From NCBI GenBank assembly GCA_033557685.1, contig JAWQRN010000673.1, positions 1 through 27,311 of the forward strand: 27,311 bases of DNA. The letters run 5' to 3'. Numbering within the stretch: the first letter of the stretch is position 1; the number at the start of each line of letters is the position of its first letter. Source of the DNA: Sperchopsis tessellata. Taxonomy: Eukaryota; Arthropoda; Insecta; Coleoptera; Hydrophilidae. The notes under the pieces were generated by a model. It ran no database searches. It saw nothing but the letters and a program-made list of their open reading frames with translations, and had not been told where the DNA came from. A program made the position numbers and the translations under genes. Shown piece after piece: positions 18,876 to 27,311 of the stretch.

Positions 18876-19072
18876 GCAGCAAAGTTCACGATTTGGATTC
18901 GCATGATCTAGAAGCAGTTCGTAGGGCGCTGGCAGACAACAGTAAATCTGCTAGCCCGAGTAATAGCGACAAAGAAGAAAGTGGTAATATGAAAATGGAG
19001 AAGGTCCGAATGAAACAGGACGTAAACGAGGATATTGTCAAGCCGGAAAAAAAGGCTAAAAGTTTTTCGTAA
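18876..19072 (+). CDS. l(2)tid: l(2)tid alternative last exon 8 (64-residue extension)
   Basis: Acceptor ATTACAG at 18875. It is in phase with both the cryptic donor at 18672 and the exon 6 donor at 10912, and stays open for 64 further codons to TAA (19070-19072), ending KAKSFS. The peptide is hydrophilic and charged (SHDLEAVRRALADNSKSA, then a Ser/Glu/Lys-rich tail) with no known domain. Spliced after exon 7 it gives 546 residues; exon 7 skipping is also possible. The open frame, clean acceptor and higher GC than the flanks favour a real exon, but the GTTAAC donor is weak. Confidence 0.65.
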
Positions 19073-19103
19073 ATATTCCAATTGTTAGTCCAGCTATCGT
19101 TAA

Positions 19104-19109
19104 AATAAA
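19104..19109 (+). terminator. Poly(A) signal for the long l(2)tid transcript
   Basis: AATAAA lies 31 bases after the exon 8 stop, within TTAAAATAAAAAATTG. Confidence 0.5.
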
Positions 19110-21175
19110 AAATTGTAAAATATTAGGTACATTTTGTTGTTAATTTTTTTTAAATACAAATATATTATGCAACACAACCGTATTGTACTTTTTTTCTATT
19201 CGAAACAGTGTATAAGTATCATAATTTATGATATTTATATATGGTCTTGATTTTTAGTAAAATATCACGTTTTGTTTTTATTTCCTTGTTTTTTTCTTAG
19301 TTTACCAGTTGAAAATGTGGAATGTTTCAGAGGTTCTATTTGAAATTCAAATAGATATTTACATTACGAAGACGGTGGAATAACAATTGAAGTCGCAAAT
19401 GCATATATTTGAAACAAAATATTTTCAAACAGCTCAAATCTATTGTTGAATTTGGATTGATTTTCAAATGATTGGCTTTAGAGGGTTAGTCACTTTTTTT
19501 AACTGTAGATGATATTTTTGAAGACAAATGCTATTATAAATGATATGCTCTACAACATAGGTAAATCATTTTGGTCTGTGTCTCTATATCATGAAAATCA
19601 ATGACCTGTCTACAAGTTAAATAGCAAACCAATGATTTATGTAGATTTGCCATATAGGTGACTTACTGTGTATATCTAAAGAAAGAAAAGACATTGTCAA
19701 AATCATTAAACAAAGTCATTCAATACTTAAAATACTAATGAAATAGACTTGATAAAGTTATTGGGCGCTCTATGATTTGTGGATGTATATCATTTCAATA
19801 TTAGTCGCATCTAGTTCTCAGTGAATACAAAATAGAGAAAATGAAACGGAATAGCAAATAAGATATTAGGTTTTGTAAATGCTCGCATAGGATATTTCTT
19901 TCACAGCGTATACAAATATCGTTCTGTCTGATACATGGTTTTGCACAATTGGTAATGATTCGATGGTGAAGAATTTATTTTTTGATAAATTGTTAATTCC
20001 TCTACGTTTTCTTTCTTTTAACTTTATATTGTATGCATTTTTTGTTACAATATTTCCCTATTTTAGTACCTTTCTAACTAGAAGTATCATTCTTATTAAT
20101 GCAGTTTTGACTTATTGTTAATTTTGTATATATACTATATGCTGTATGTAGAAATATGCTAGAAGGAGAGCTAGTACACGGTTATCTCCTGAATAACCTG
20201 AAGATTACTTGTTATTTTGTTTTTAATTTTATTAAACATTGCATGCCTCAGAATCATACTTATGTAAAATTTTGACAGGCTTAATAATTGATATCAAATT
20301 TTCTAAAATATTTTTTGCTTATAACACTAAAAGGTAATAAATTTTTCTACATGTTTTACTTTTACATATTGTATTTGTGCATTCTTATGAATTATTTAAA
20401 AATAAAATTTTTCAGTGCTGAATTGTTTCTTTTTCATTGCCTCAAATCAAATATAAGTTTACAAATCGAGAATTTTGATATAATTTCTTAGGTTACATTA
20501 TCAAATCATGATGGTAGAAATTGTGTTTAAGGTATTTTATAAGCTCTGGTTACCATAAAATAAATATTGTGGTTAATGCACAAAATTTTAATATTTTTGT
20601 TTGAAAATGTTTCGCGGATTAAATATGATTACCAAATATCTTGCGTTAAACAAAATATCACATAGGGTGATGTAAGGTGTCTTTTTCACTTGTCTGACAA
20701 GATTTTTCATCAAAATGGATAATCAGAAAAGAAACATTTGGATATAAGCTATTTTGGAGGAATATTTTTGATCTGTTGGTATCTGCAAACATTTTGCAGA
20801 AGTATTGATTAACTCAAAGTAGTCAAGATTGTGTAAAAATTTATGTTGTAAATTTTAGATGATCATCCATTTCTACGTAAAATTTATCAAACATATCTTT
20901 AAAATTCAGTTAAAACAGTTATTGGATTTATTTCGTTTGAAATGCTGAATACAATAGTTTGCAATTGTTAAACCATTTTTATTACATGGTTTTTATTTGT
21001 CTTGTGCTTCACCATTTCTATTATGCTATAGTTCAAAATCGAATAACTGAGAAATTGTTGGCAATGCTGAAAATAAAGAGTAATATTTTCTGTAATATGT
21101 CATATGTTTAAATTTACAAAGATATATAGGTGAAATTATTTTTGGGAATAAATTTAAATCTAGAACTTTATGATA
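19110..21175. other. Intergenic AT-rich stretch, nothing recognised
   Basis: No coding or RNA gene is supported. A short relative of the 6335-6382 repeat occurs near 20180-20208 (GGTTATCTCCTGAATAACCT). Confidence 0.5.
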
Positions 21176-21810
21176 GGGGAGGCTTGGGGTAGTTTGGATA
21201 CGTGAAAATATTGGACACCTTTAAAATTGCCATCATAGTTCTGTGGTTTGTACCGTTTTGTTTTTTGTGTATATTTTCACACTAAACCAGGTGATACTCA
21301 GTATGGCATCTTGCGTTCCCAAATGGTGCACAGTTTTTCATGTATCTCAATCTATAATGCTTCTTAATAATTTACTTGAAGCATTTTTGAAGGTTTTTAG
21401 AATAAAGTCATTCTATTCAAAAATCAAAGCAAAAGGGGTTGCATTGGTCAGATTTGGGGATACTTGGGAAAGCACTATTTTAAAATAACAAACTGAAGAT
21501 CACGAACTTGTGTTAGACTTAATGTGTTTTTTTTTGCATTACAAGCATACCTCTCTTCTATTTTTTGTCCATCTGTCTAAACTGTATTCTCGTCATGTCC
21601 AAATTAATTGCACCTATGGGGATTGTTTAGACAATATGAATATCCGAGCTACCTTTGTCTCAAATTTATACTAGGGAATGTGAGGCAAGTTTCTCGGGCT
21701 CAAATGAATACTCGGCCATCGAATGGTGCCTAAATCATAGTAATAGGGCACTCACCGAGTCTCGTAGAAATTCTTAAATAAAAAATGTCCAATTTACCCC
21801 CCGATTTCCC
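21176..21810. mobile_element. TA-flanked inverted-repeat element (Tc1/mariner or pogo-like remnant)
   Basis: The left end after TA reads GGGGAGGCTTGGGGTAGTTT. The right end read on the opposite strand reads GGGAAATCGGGGGGTAAATT and is followed by TA. Both continue with TTGGA/TTGGACA. About 14 of 20 aligned terminal bases agree. Length (635 bp), TA flanks and lack of a transposase suggest a deleted or miniature cut-and-paste element. The 81-codon frame at 21243-21488 has no known domain. Confidence 0.45.
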
Positions 21811-22029
21811 TACAAAAATTGTTCTACCTCCATATTGAAAGTTTTTGAGAAATATTATCACCCAATGATTTAGAAAAAAGAGATAGCATATTGAGGGTCA
21901 AAGAACAGCTCGTCATAACTGCAACAATCATTATTTTACTTAGAGAGAAAAGAAGTGTGTAAGTACTTTCAAAATCTAAGCGTTATAATTTAGCAAAATT
22001 TTAAAATGTATATACAATAACCTCGTTTA

Positions 22030-22497
22030 GTATATAGAGATTAAAGCTAACCCAACTAAATCATTTTTATGATATTCAATCACAAACCTTAAATAACATC
22101 ACCCTCTGTAAAAATGAATAATATCAACCTGAATCGTATACCTACAGTAAAATATTTGGGTATGGAATTAGACACAAAATTGAATTTTAGTACACACACT
22201 ACATTATTTAAAAATAAATTTAGAATAAGAAAAACATTTCTCAGAAGCCTTAACCTCGAGACATAAATCTGGAAATGTGATATTATTTAGAAAACCGTTT
22301 GTAGGCCAATTATAGAATATAAAAGGATCTTATACTGCAAATGCAGACATGCTGCTCTTAAAAATTTGCAAATATGAGAAGCTGCTTCTCTTTGCAGTAA
22401 AACAAAGATGCGACATTCTAATAATCCATTTCACAATCCACTAAATGCAGTGTTTCATGGAAGCACCAACATATTTCCTATCATATTAAGGAGGTAA
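22030..22497 (+). pseudogene. Non-LTR retrotransposon reverse-transcriptase C-terminal remnant
   Basis: The frame from about 22092 through ATG 22114 contains VKYLGMELDTKLNF, the conserved start of the thumb region in jockey/CR1-type reverse transcriptases. It is followed by RIRKTFLRSL, then RPIIEY and MRHSNNPFHNPLN, all in one frame interrupted by three stops (TAA near 22264, TAG near 22288, TGA near 22375). No endonuclease or catalytic YxDD region is present, so it is a dead fragment. Confidence 0.7.
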
Positions 22498-22879
22498 ATA
22501 TTATACTTGTATAGTTTCACCGGTTAATGTATTGATTAGTTTTGATTTTTTATGACATTTTCGTTATTAAAATTCTACATTTTCTCAGCCTAATTTATAA
22601 CATAAGTTTTGGAGGTTGGAGATAATTTACGTGAATGTTAATTTGTGTAAGTCTATTTTGATTTGATGTAGTGAGATTCTGTTTTCAAAAGATGATAAGC
22701 AAAGTTTGACTTGGTGTGGGGTAGGTGATCTAACTTAATGTATTTTTGTATTCATTTATGTGTTTATTTGTTCTGTTTTTAAAATTGTTTACCACTTTGA
22801 CTGATGTATACAGTATTACATTTTGCGTAGGATAATGTAAAAACACTCTATCTTTGTAAAGTGTCTATAGGATTCTTAG

Positions 22880-23712
22880 AGTTATATATCTGCTTGCAAC
22901 TATTAATTTAAGTTTTGACAAAAAGTTAGCAATATGGTGTGACAAGTTAGGAGCCATGGATCGAAAGAAAACATGGAGAGGTTGGTTACCACCTGCCACA
23001 GGTATTAACAGGAGAATACCACCTGTACAGGATAAAGAGAGAGAGCAAGATACTTGTGTGTATTGTGCGGAAGCCGGAAGCGCGATTCGGTATACTCCGG
23101 AACACACAATTTTTGGGTGCCCAAGGTTTGACGCGGAGAGGAGGATGGTGGAGCTTGAGATTGATGTGGGACTGGGGCCCGAAAATTTTATACAGGCTAT
23201 GCTGGTAAGCGAGAGAAAGTGGAACAAGATCAAGAAACAAACATACTAAAAAGGAAGGAAAGGGACGAATAGTCGACAGGGACAGCGACAGCATAACAAT
23301 AAAGGTTAAAGTCCAGCACTACTCTGAACGTTAGATGAAGTTCGGAGTGTCCATGAGGATTTCCCCCCCTCGAAAAAAAAAAGTTAACACTACATATGGG
23401 TTATTTGAAATTAATTTTTGTTTTGGGTATCTATTTGTGGGTAAAGAATCTGTTACTTAAAACAATCTGTTAAATGAGCAGGAAATTGTCATCATTAAGC
23501 AGATCGCTTTAAGTAACGGATTCTTAACTTCCAAAATAGAGAAGCATGTAAGATTACACAAAAGAAACTAGTTAGTGGCAAGATATATCCAACACAAATT
23601 AATTTATTATAGCCCATATGTAGTTCTACTATACCTTGGTAAATTATCAGATCAAATTGCTAACATTTTGTCAAAACTTAAATTAAAAGTTGCTTTAAAA
23701 TTAGTTACAAAT
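22880..23712. repeat. Large foldback element, left arm split by a non-LTR insertion
   Basis: The left arm is 22880-22951 plus 23383-23477 and the right arm is 23492-23712, with a 14-base loop (23478-23491). The innermost 33 bases pair at 28 positions (23445-23477 with 23492-23524). Outer matches include TTTAAGTTTTGACAAAA with GTTAGCAAT, and ACTACATATGGG on the far side of the insertion. The right arm holds about 50 extra bases and ends at the AT microsatellite. The uninterrupted right arm acts as an empty site for the non-LTR fragment. Confidence 0.7.
22952..23382 (+). mobile_element. 5'-truncated non-LTR retrotransposon 3' end with poly(A), R1-like
   Basis: The frame from 22956 encodes WRGWLPPATG, then CVYCAEAGSAIRYTPEHTIF with GCPRF (a C-x2-C...H-x4-C knuckle) and ENFIQAMLVSERKW, ending near 23249. 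This is the C-terminal zinc-knuckle region following reverse transcriptase in R1/I-like elements. An untranslated tail of about 120 bp and an A-run at 23373-23382 follow. AAGTTA-type flanks on both sides suggest a short target duplication. It lies inside the left arm of the surrounding foldback. Confidence 0.75.
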
Positions 23713-23722
23713 ATCAGCTGCA

Positions 23723-23724
<2 letters not shown>

Positions 23725-23758
<34 letters not shown>
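23725..23758. repeat. (AT)17 microsatellite
   Basis: A perfect run of 17 AT units at the outer edge of the right foldback arm. A likely polymorphic marker and assembly weak point. Confidence 0.95.
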
Positions 23759-23759
<1 letters not shown>

Positions 23760-23762
<3 letters not shown>

Positions 23763-25992
23763 AAAGACACCACAGACACGTTACAAAAATCGGGTCTATA
23801 TAGATGATACTGCTCAGAGACTAATATTGTATACATGGGTTGAACTGGTACAAATTTTAAAATCAGAACAGACGGATATATAAGTAAAATAAGTACATAA
23901 ATGTTGATAACCCAAACCACACTAAGACAAAAGTTACCTATCATCTTTTGGAAACAGGACTCCCATCAGAATAAATCAAAATAGATATTATACAATAAAG
24001 CATTTGTCTAAATTATCTGGATACTAAAGAAATAAAGTCACATTCTAACAATATCATTTATAAGTATGTACCTTCAACTCCCACTATATAATCTACTATA
24101 ATCAACAAAACATATGTTATAAAAAAGGCTTTTAAGAGTAGTAGTATAGTAATAAAGATTATGTAAAATTCAAAACTAGTGAATTCATTAAATAATCTTT
24201 GAAACTATACAAAATATATTATATAACTCTTTAAAATAAATATAAAGTTTCACAAAGTAACGGATAACTGAGTTAAATATATTATTTATCAATAAAATTG
24301 GAAAAAATTTCTTTGTAATCTCAACATCATCAAAAATATAAAGTTATGAAATGAATTATTTTTGAAATAATTGCGAACAAAGACTTGACTAATGCATTAA
24401 AGGAATAATATTAGTATTAATTTCTAGGCTGAAGGACTTCAGTTGATGGTCATTTGGGCAATCAATAAAGAAAATTTTCTGTCAACTCTATGAAATGGTT
24501 CTTTTTTCTTTTATAACTTAAAATTTCTAAGACAATATTGTATTTAATGTTTAGAAATGATTTAGTACATATAGTAGTCTATTTTTGGGAGTAATATTGA
24601 TTAAGTACGCTTTTCCCATTTTTATTAGCCAAAGTAAATTGGTACCAATTTATTTATTAATTTTGTAAATATAATTTAGGAAATATTACAGTCATATTGG
24701 ACAATTATTTTTTTTTTATATTGATTATCCATAAATTTGTTTTGAATTTTTTTTATTATAGTTATAATCACTAATAGTGCAATGAGAGATCAACTTTAAA
24801 TGTCTCTCATGTCTAAACTAATAATTGTTTAGGTAGGTACACTTCTTTTCATTTACCTTTTTTAACTTTTAGTTTAAATTATAATATTTATAAATCAAAT
24901 ATTTACCAAATCAATAAAGATATAGCAATAAAATTATAATAAATTGATACCTTTTTAAGACAACTTTTTTAAAATTTGCTTTAAGAAGAGTTTGGGTTAT
25001 ATGTATCCCTAATAAAAATAAAAAATAAAATATCCTACTAGATACAATTTGTATTTAAGATACACAGTTAATTCGTCAACGAAAAAGTTTCATCATAATT
25101 TTAAGTTAGTGCAACTTTTTTATTCAGCTTATCATATTTAGTTTATTTTAAAATTAATATTTGTACTAATTTATGTTTATACTGCCTTATGGAAACTAAA
25201 TATATTTTTAACTCTAATTATAGAGCTAAAGTATTTTTGTTGTTTGTTCCTAATACAAATGGGACATAGTCCTAAAATGTTATATTACTGGAATATGTAT
25301 GTCCCACTACTGGTAATTCTGTAACAAGGATATGAAAAGAAATATTTTAAAATGATTCACAAATATTCCCTTCTTATAATACTGTAAAAAAACTTTTTAA
25401 TTACAAAAGGAAAAAGTCGTTCCCTTGAGTACCAAAATTTCATGAGATATATTTGATTAACTTTACCTAATAAATCTGTTGGGATTACGTATTGGGTGAT
25501 ATTATTCTCAAATGTCAAATACCCTTTAGTCTACTAAATCATTTTTACAAAATATTTATTATAATAGACAACCTGCTGCCATTGAATGATTAATTTTCTG
25601 TAATTATAAAGCACTTTGGCAATAAAATGATTAGCAGACAATGCCTAAAGCGAGTATTTTAGAATTCTTTAATACTTATTCTATACTATTGAAAAAGTCA
25701 CTGCCTTTGAATTTACAAATATGATAACTTCACTGTCATTTCTACTGCACCTATTATATATTGCAGGATCATTGTTTTGTTTAAATATATATCAAGCTTT
25801 AGCAATGTGATAATTGATCTTAGGTAATCTTTAAATTAGAATCACTCTGAAACATTTACGTTTCCAACAGGACATACTGTAAATTCTTATCTTAGTATGA
25901 TATGTTTTGAAACCTCTGTATATATATCAACAAGCTACTAAAATGCGTTAACCCTCATTGTGCGTCTTCATTCTATAAGGCACTTTCTAAAT
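23760..25992. other. Intergenic / 3' flank of the channel gene, nothing recognised
   Basis: Very AT-rich. It holds small inverted repeats only: ATGAGAGA with TCTCTCAT near 24782-24818, and TGGGACATA with TATGTCCCA at 25260-25306. TTTATT at 25555-25560 could be a - strand poly(A) signal of the channel gene. No coding region is supported. Confidence 0.5.
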
Positions 25993-26462
25993 TCAAGTGT
26001 TTGTTAACAATCCCAATCTCAAACCGATATCTACAATACCACGACTAGCTGTGACTTGCACCAGTGAAACTACAATAGCAGCTAAAGTCACAGCTACTTC
26101 TAGATAGAGAGCATAAAGTATCCTAACATGGGCCAAAGTTTTGGCCACACCTCCAGCAGCTGTAAAGTCGAGAGGAAACATAAGACTGTCGACAACATTT
26201 CTACTCCTAACAATTCCAAATAGAATTACTCCTAATGTATAATAAGTTGCTATTGAAAATAGGGGAAACCATTTGAGCCACAATGCTTGCGCTGGAACTG
26301 TTGTTGCTGTAGCTTTCTTCTTTTGGGCCAGGTGTTGTAGTTTGACTGCGACCAGGTTTCCTATGTTTAGGATCAGTAAGAAGTGCAATGGTATACCAAT
26401 TGCAGAAAATAAAACTGCTGTTCCTCTTCCCAATGGTGTTCTTGGGACAGGAGCTCCAAAAC
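25993..26462 (-). CDS. K2P-like channel last coding exon (M2 to C-terminus)
   Basis: Acceptor GTTTGCAG, exon start 26462. It completes G-FGAPVPRTP of the first filter, then encodes M2, a short cytoplasmic loop (KKKATATTVP), M3, the divergent second pore and M4, and ends LGLLTNT with TGA at 25995-25993. Confidence 0.85.
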
Positions 26463-26924
26463 CTGCAAACGATTATAAATAGTTATGTATGTAGATCAAA
26501 TTATCTAATATTAGATTTCAAGCTACATTGATAACTTTGAAATAGTAAATTTTTTTTTTTTGAAAACCATGAAATACCAGAAAAATTGTTCAGTATTCAT
26601 ATATTTCCAGCTGACCTGGCTGTATATTTGGCAAATTATGATCATATGAAGTTAACTAAAAGTAGTACTTACCTAATGTTGTTAAGAGAGACACCGCAAA
26701 AAGGATGCACCCAGGATAAGTCCATATACTCCCTCCTCCACCTTCACCGTACCCAGCGCTGACAGCTTCCAAAAGCATAACTTCATGCTTCTCCATATAT
26801 TTGTGGACTGTTTTTGGCCAGACTTCTTTATGCTCTGAGACTTGCCTCAAGCTGGTGGCTAGCTCTATCGATAAGTCGTTCTGCATTCTTTGGAGTTCTT
26901 CAGACTGTTCCCTCTCTCTTGGGC
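25993..26924 (-). CDS. Two-pore-domain (K2P/TWiK-like) potassium channel, C-terminal part
   Basis: Two exons, 26924-26673 and 26462-25993, joined GT-AG in phase, give 239 residues of the C-terminal part; upstream exons lie outside the window. Residues 1-66 are a charged extracellular loop (EELQRMQNDLSIEL...). Residues 67-86 form pore helix 1 and filter (WTYPGCILFAVSLL, then TTLGFG). M2 follows (about 95-128, GRGTAVLFSAIGIP to NLVAVKL). M3 is about 148-168. The second pore position (178-192) reads MFPLDFTAAGGVAKT instead of a TxGYG/TxGFG filter. M4 is about 197-220 and contains Glu205. The tail is about 20 residues. K2P channels dimerise to make leak K+ pores at the plasma membrane. Conductance of this one is doubtful. 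Confidence 0.8.
26673..26924 (-). CDS. K2P-like channel exon with pore 1
   Basis: Acceptor TTGCAG (exon starts at 26924 in phase), donor G|GTAAGT at 26673/26672. Encodes 83 codons plus one base, ending SLLTTL-G, so the selectivity filter is split across the intron, as often seen in K2P genes. Confidence 0.85.
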
Positions 26925-27311
26925 CTGCAAGAAATAATCAAATTATGTGAAGTTAAATATTGATAAAATTTATCTTCGGTTGTTTTTATTATTGAGATTT
27001 GTCTTAGGGTAGAATGTATAAATTGAATAATGGCTTTTAGTTGATATCACTGTCTATGGTCATAAAATATTTGTTCAGCCGACGACACATATGGTGGAGG
27101 CACAACGACACGTAACTAATAAATACATAAATCGTTTATTACATTGTATTCAAAAAAGATATTCCATTTCTATATACATTCTATTTGTATAGTCAAAATC
27201 AGTTTCTTGAGTTTCCGTTTAAAGTTAGATTCAGTGTAGCGTGAGTGGGTGAGTTATTCCTTCGATAGCAATTAATAATTGTTTGTTCATAAATACCTTG
27301 TTGTTGTTGTG
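26925..27311 (-). other. Intron of the channel gene, nothing recognised
   Basis: AT-rich sequence upstream of the pore 1 exon on the - strand. The earlier exons (N-terminus and M1) must lie beyond the window. Confidence 0.6.

Noticed and set aside
25260..25306. 9-bp inverted repeat TGGGACATA/TATGTCCCA as a regulatory hairpin
   Set aside because: A short stem with a 29-base loop in AT-rich DNA is expected by chance; no context supports a role.

Overview
The window reads as nuclear DNA of an arthropod, most likely an insect. It is strongly AT-rich, its genes are split by GT-AG introns, and it is loaded with decayed transposable elements: Penelope-like, gypsy-like, hAT, non-LTR and tRNA-derived SINE sequences, plus foldback repeats. 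No bacterial-type operon, CRISPR array or viral genome is visible. The species cannot be fixed from the sequence alone.

Two host genes are well supported. The first, on the + strand from 6678 to 18677 or 19072, is the mitochondrial DnaJ/Hsp40 co-chaperone l(2)tid (vertebrate Tid1/DNAJA3). It has seven coding exons plus an optional eighth. All splice sites are GT-AG and all phases close, giving proteins of 482 or 546 residues with alternative C-termini. The second, on the - strand at the right edge (25993-26924), is the last two coding exons of a two-pore-domain (K2P/TWiK-like) potassium channel. Its first pore is canonical, its second pore lacks the usual signature, and its 5' exons lie beyond the window. 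The two genes are convergent, about 6.9 kb apart.

Layout. 1-6590: repeat-rich sequence upstream of l(2)tid, with a terminal-inverted-repeat element (1129-1961), a SINE (2090-2274), a small inverted-repeat element (2623-2912), a long foldback (4186-4579), an unrecognised 74-codon ORF (4612-4836, -), a third SINE-like unit (about 5405-5660) and Penelope-like end fragments. 6678-19072: l(2)tid. Intron 4 (8672-10384) holds a decayed Penelope-like element with a GIY-YIG endonuclease remnant. Intron 6 (10913-18564) holds a 3.84 kb hAT element (11332-15173) that itself contains a gypsy-like LTR/gag-protease fragment and an 85-bp Penelope end with a perfect 13-bp target duplication. Downstream of it in the same intron come a SINE with a perfect 12-bp target duplication, a three-copy repeat and an acidic ORF. 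19073-25992: intergenic, with a TA-flanked inverted-repeat element (21176-21810), a non-LTR reverse-transcriptase remnant (about 22030-22497) and a foldback (22880-23712) whose left arm is interrupted by a second non-LTR fragment.

The two host genes have no evident functional link: one acts in mitochondrial protein folding and the other in membrane K+ conductance. The most notable observations are the alternative C-terminus of l(2)tid with an intronic inverted repeat beside its splice acceptor, the degenerate second pore of the channel, the two long foldbacks, and hammerhead-ribozyme-like remnants in the Penelope ends.
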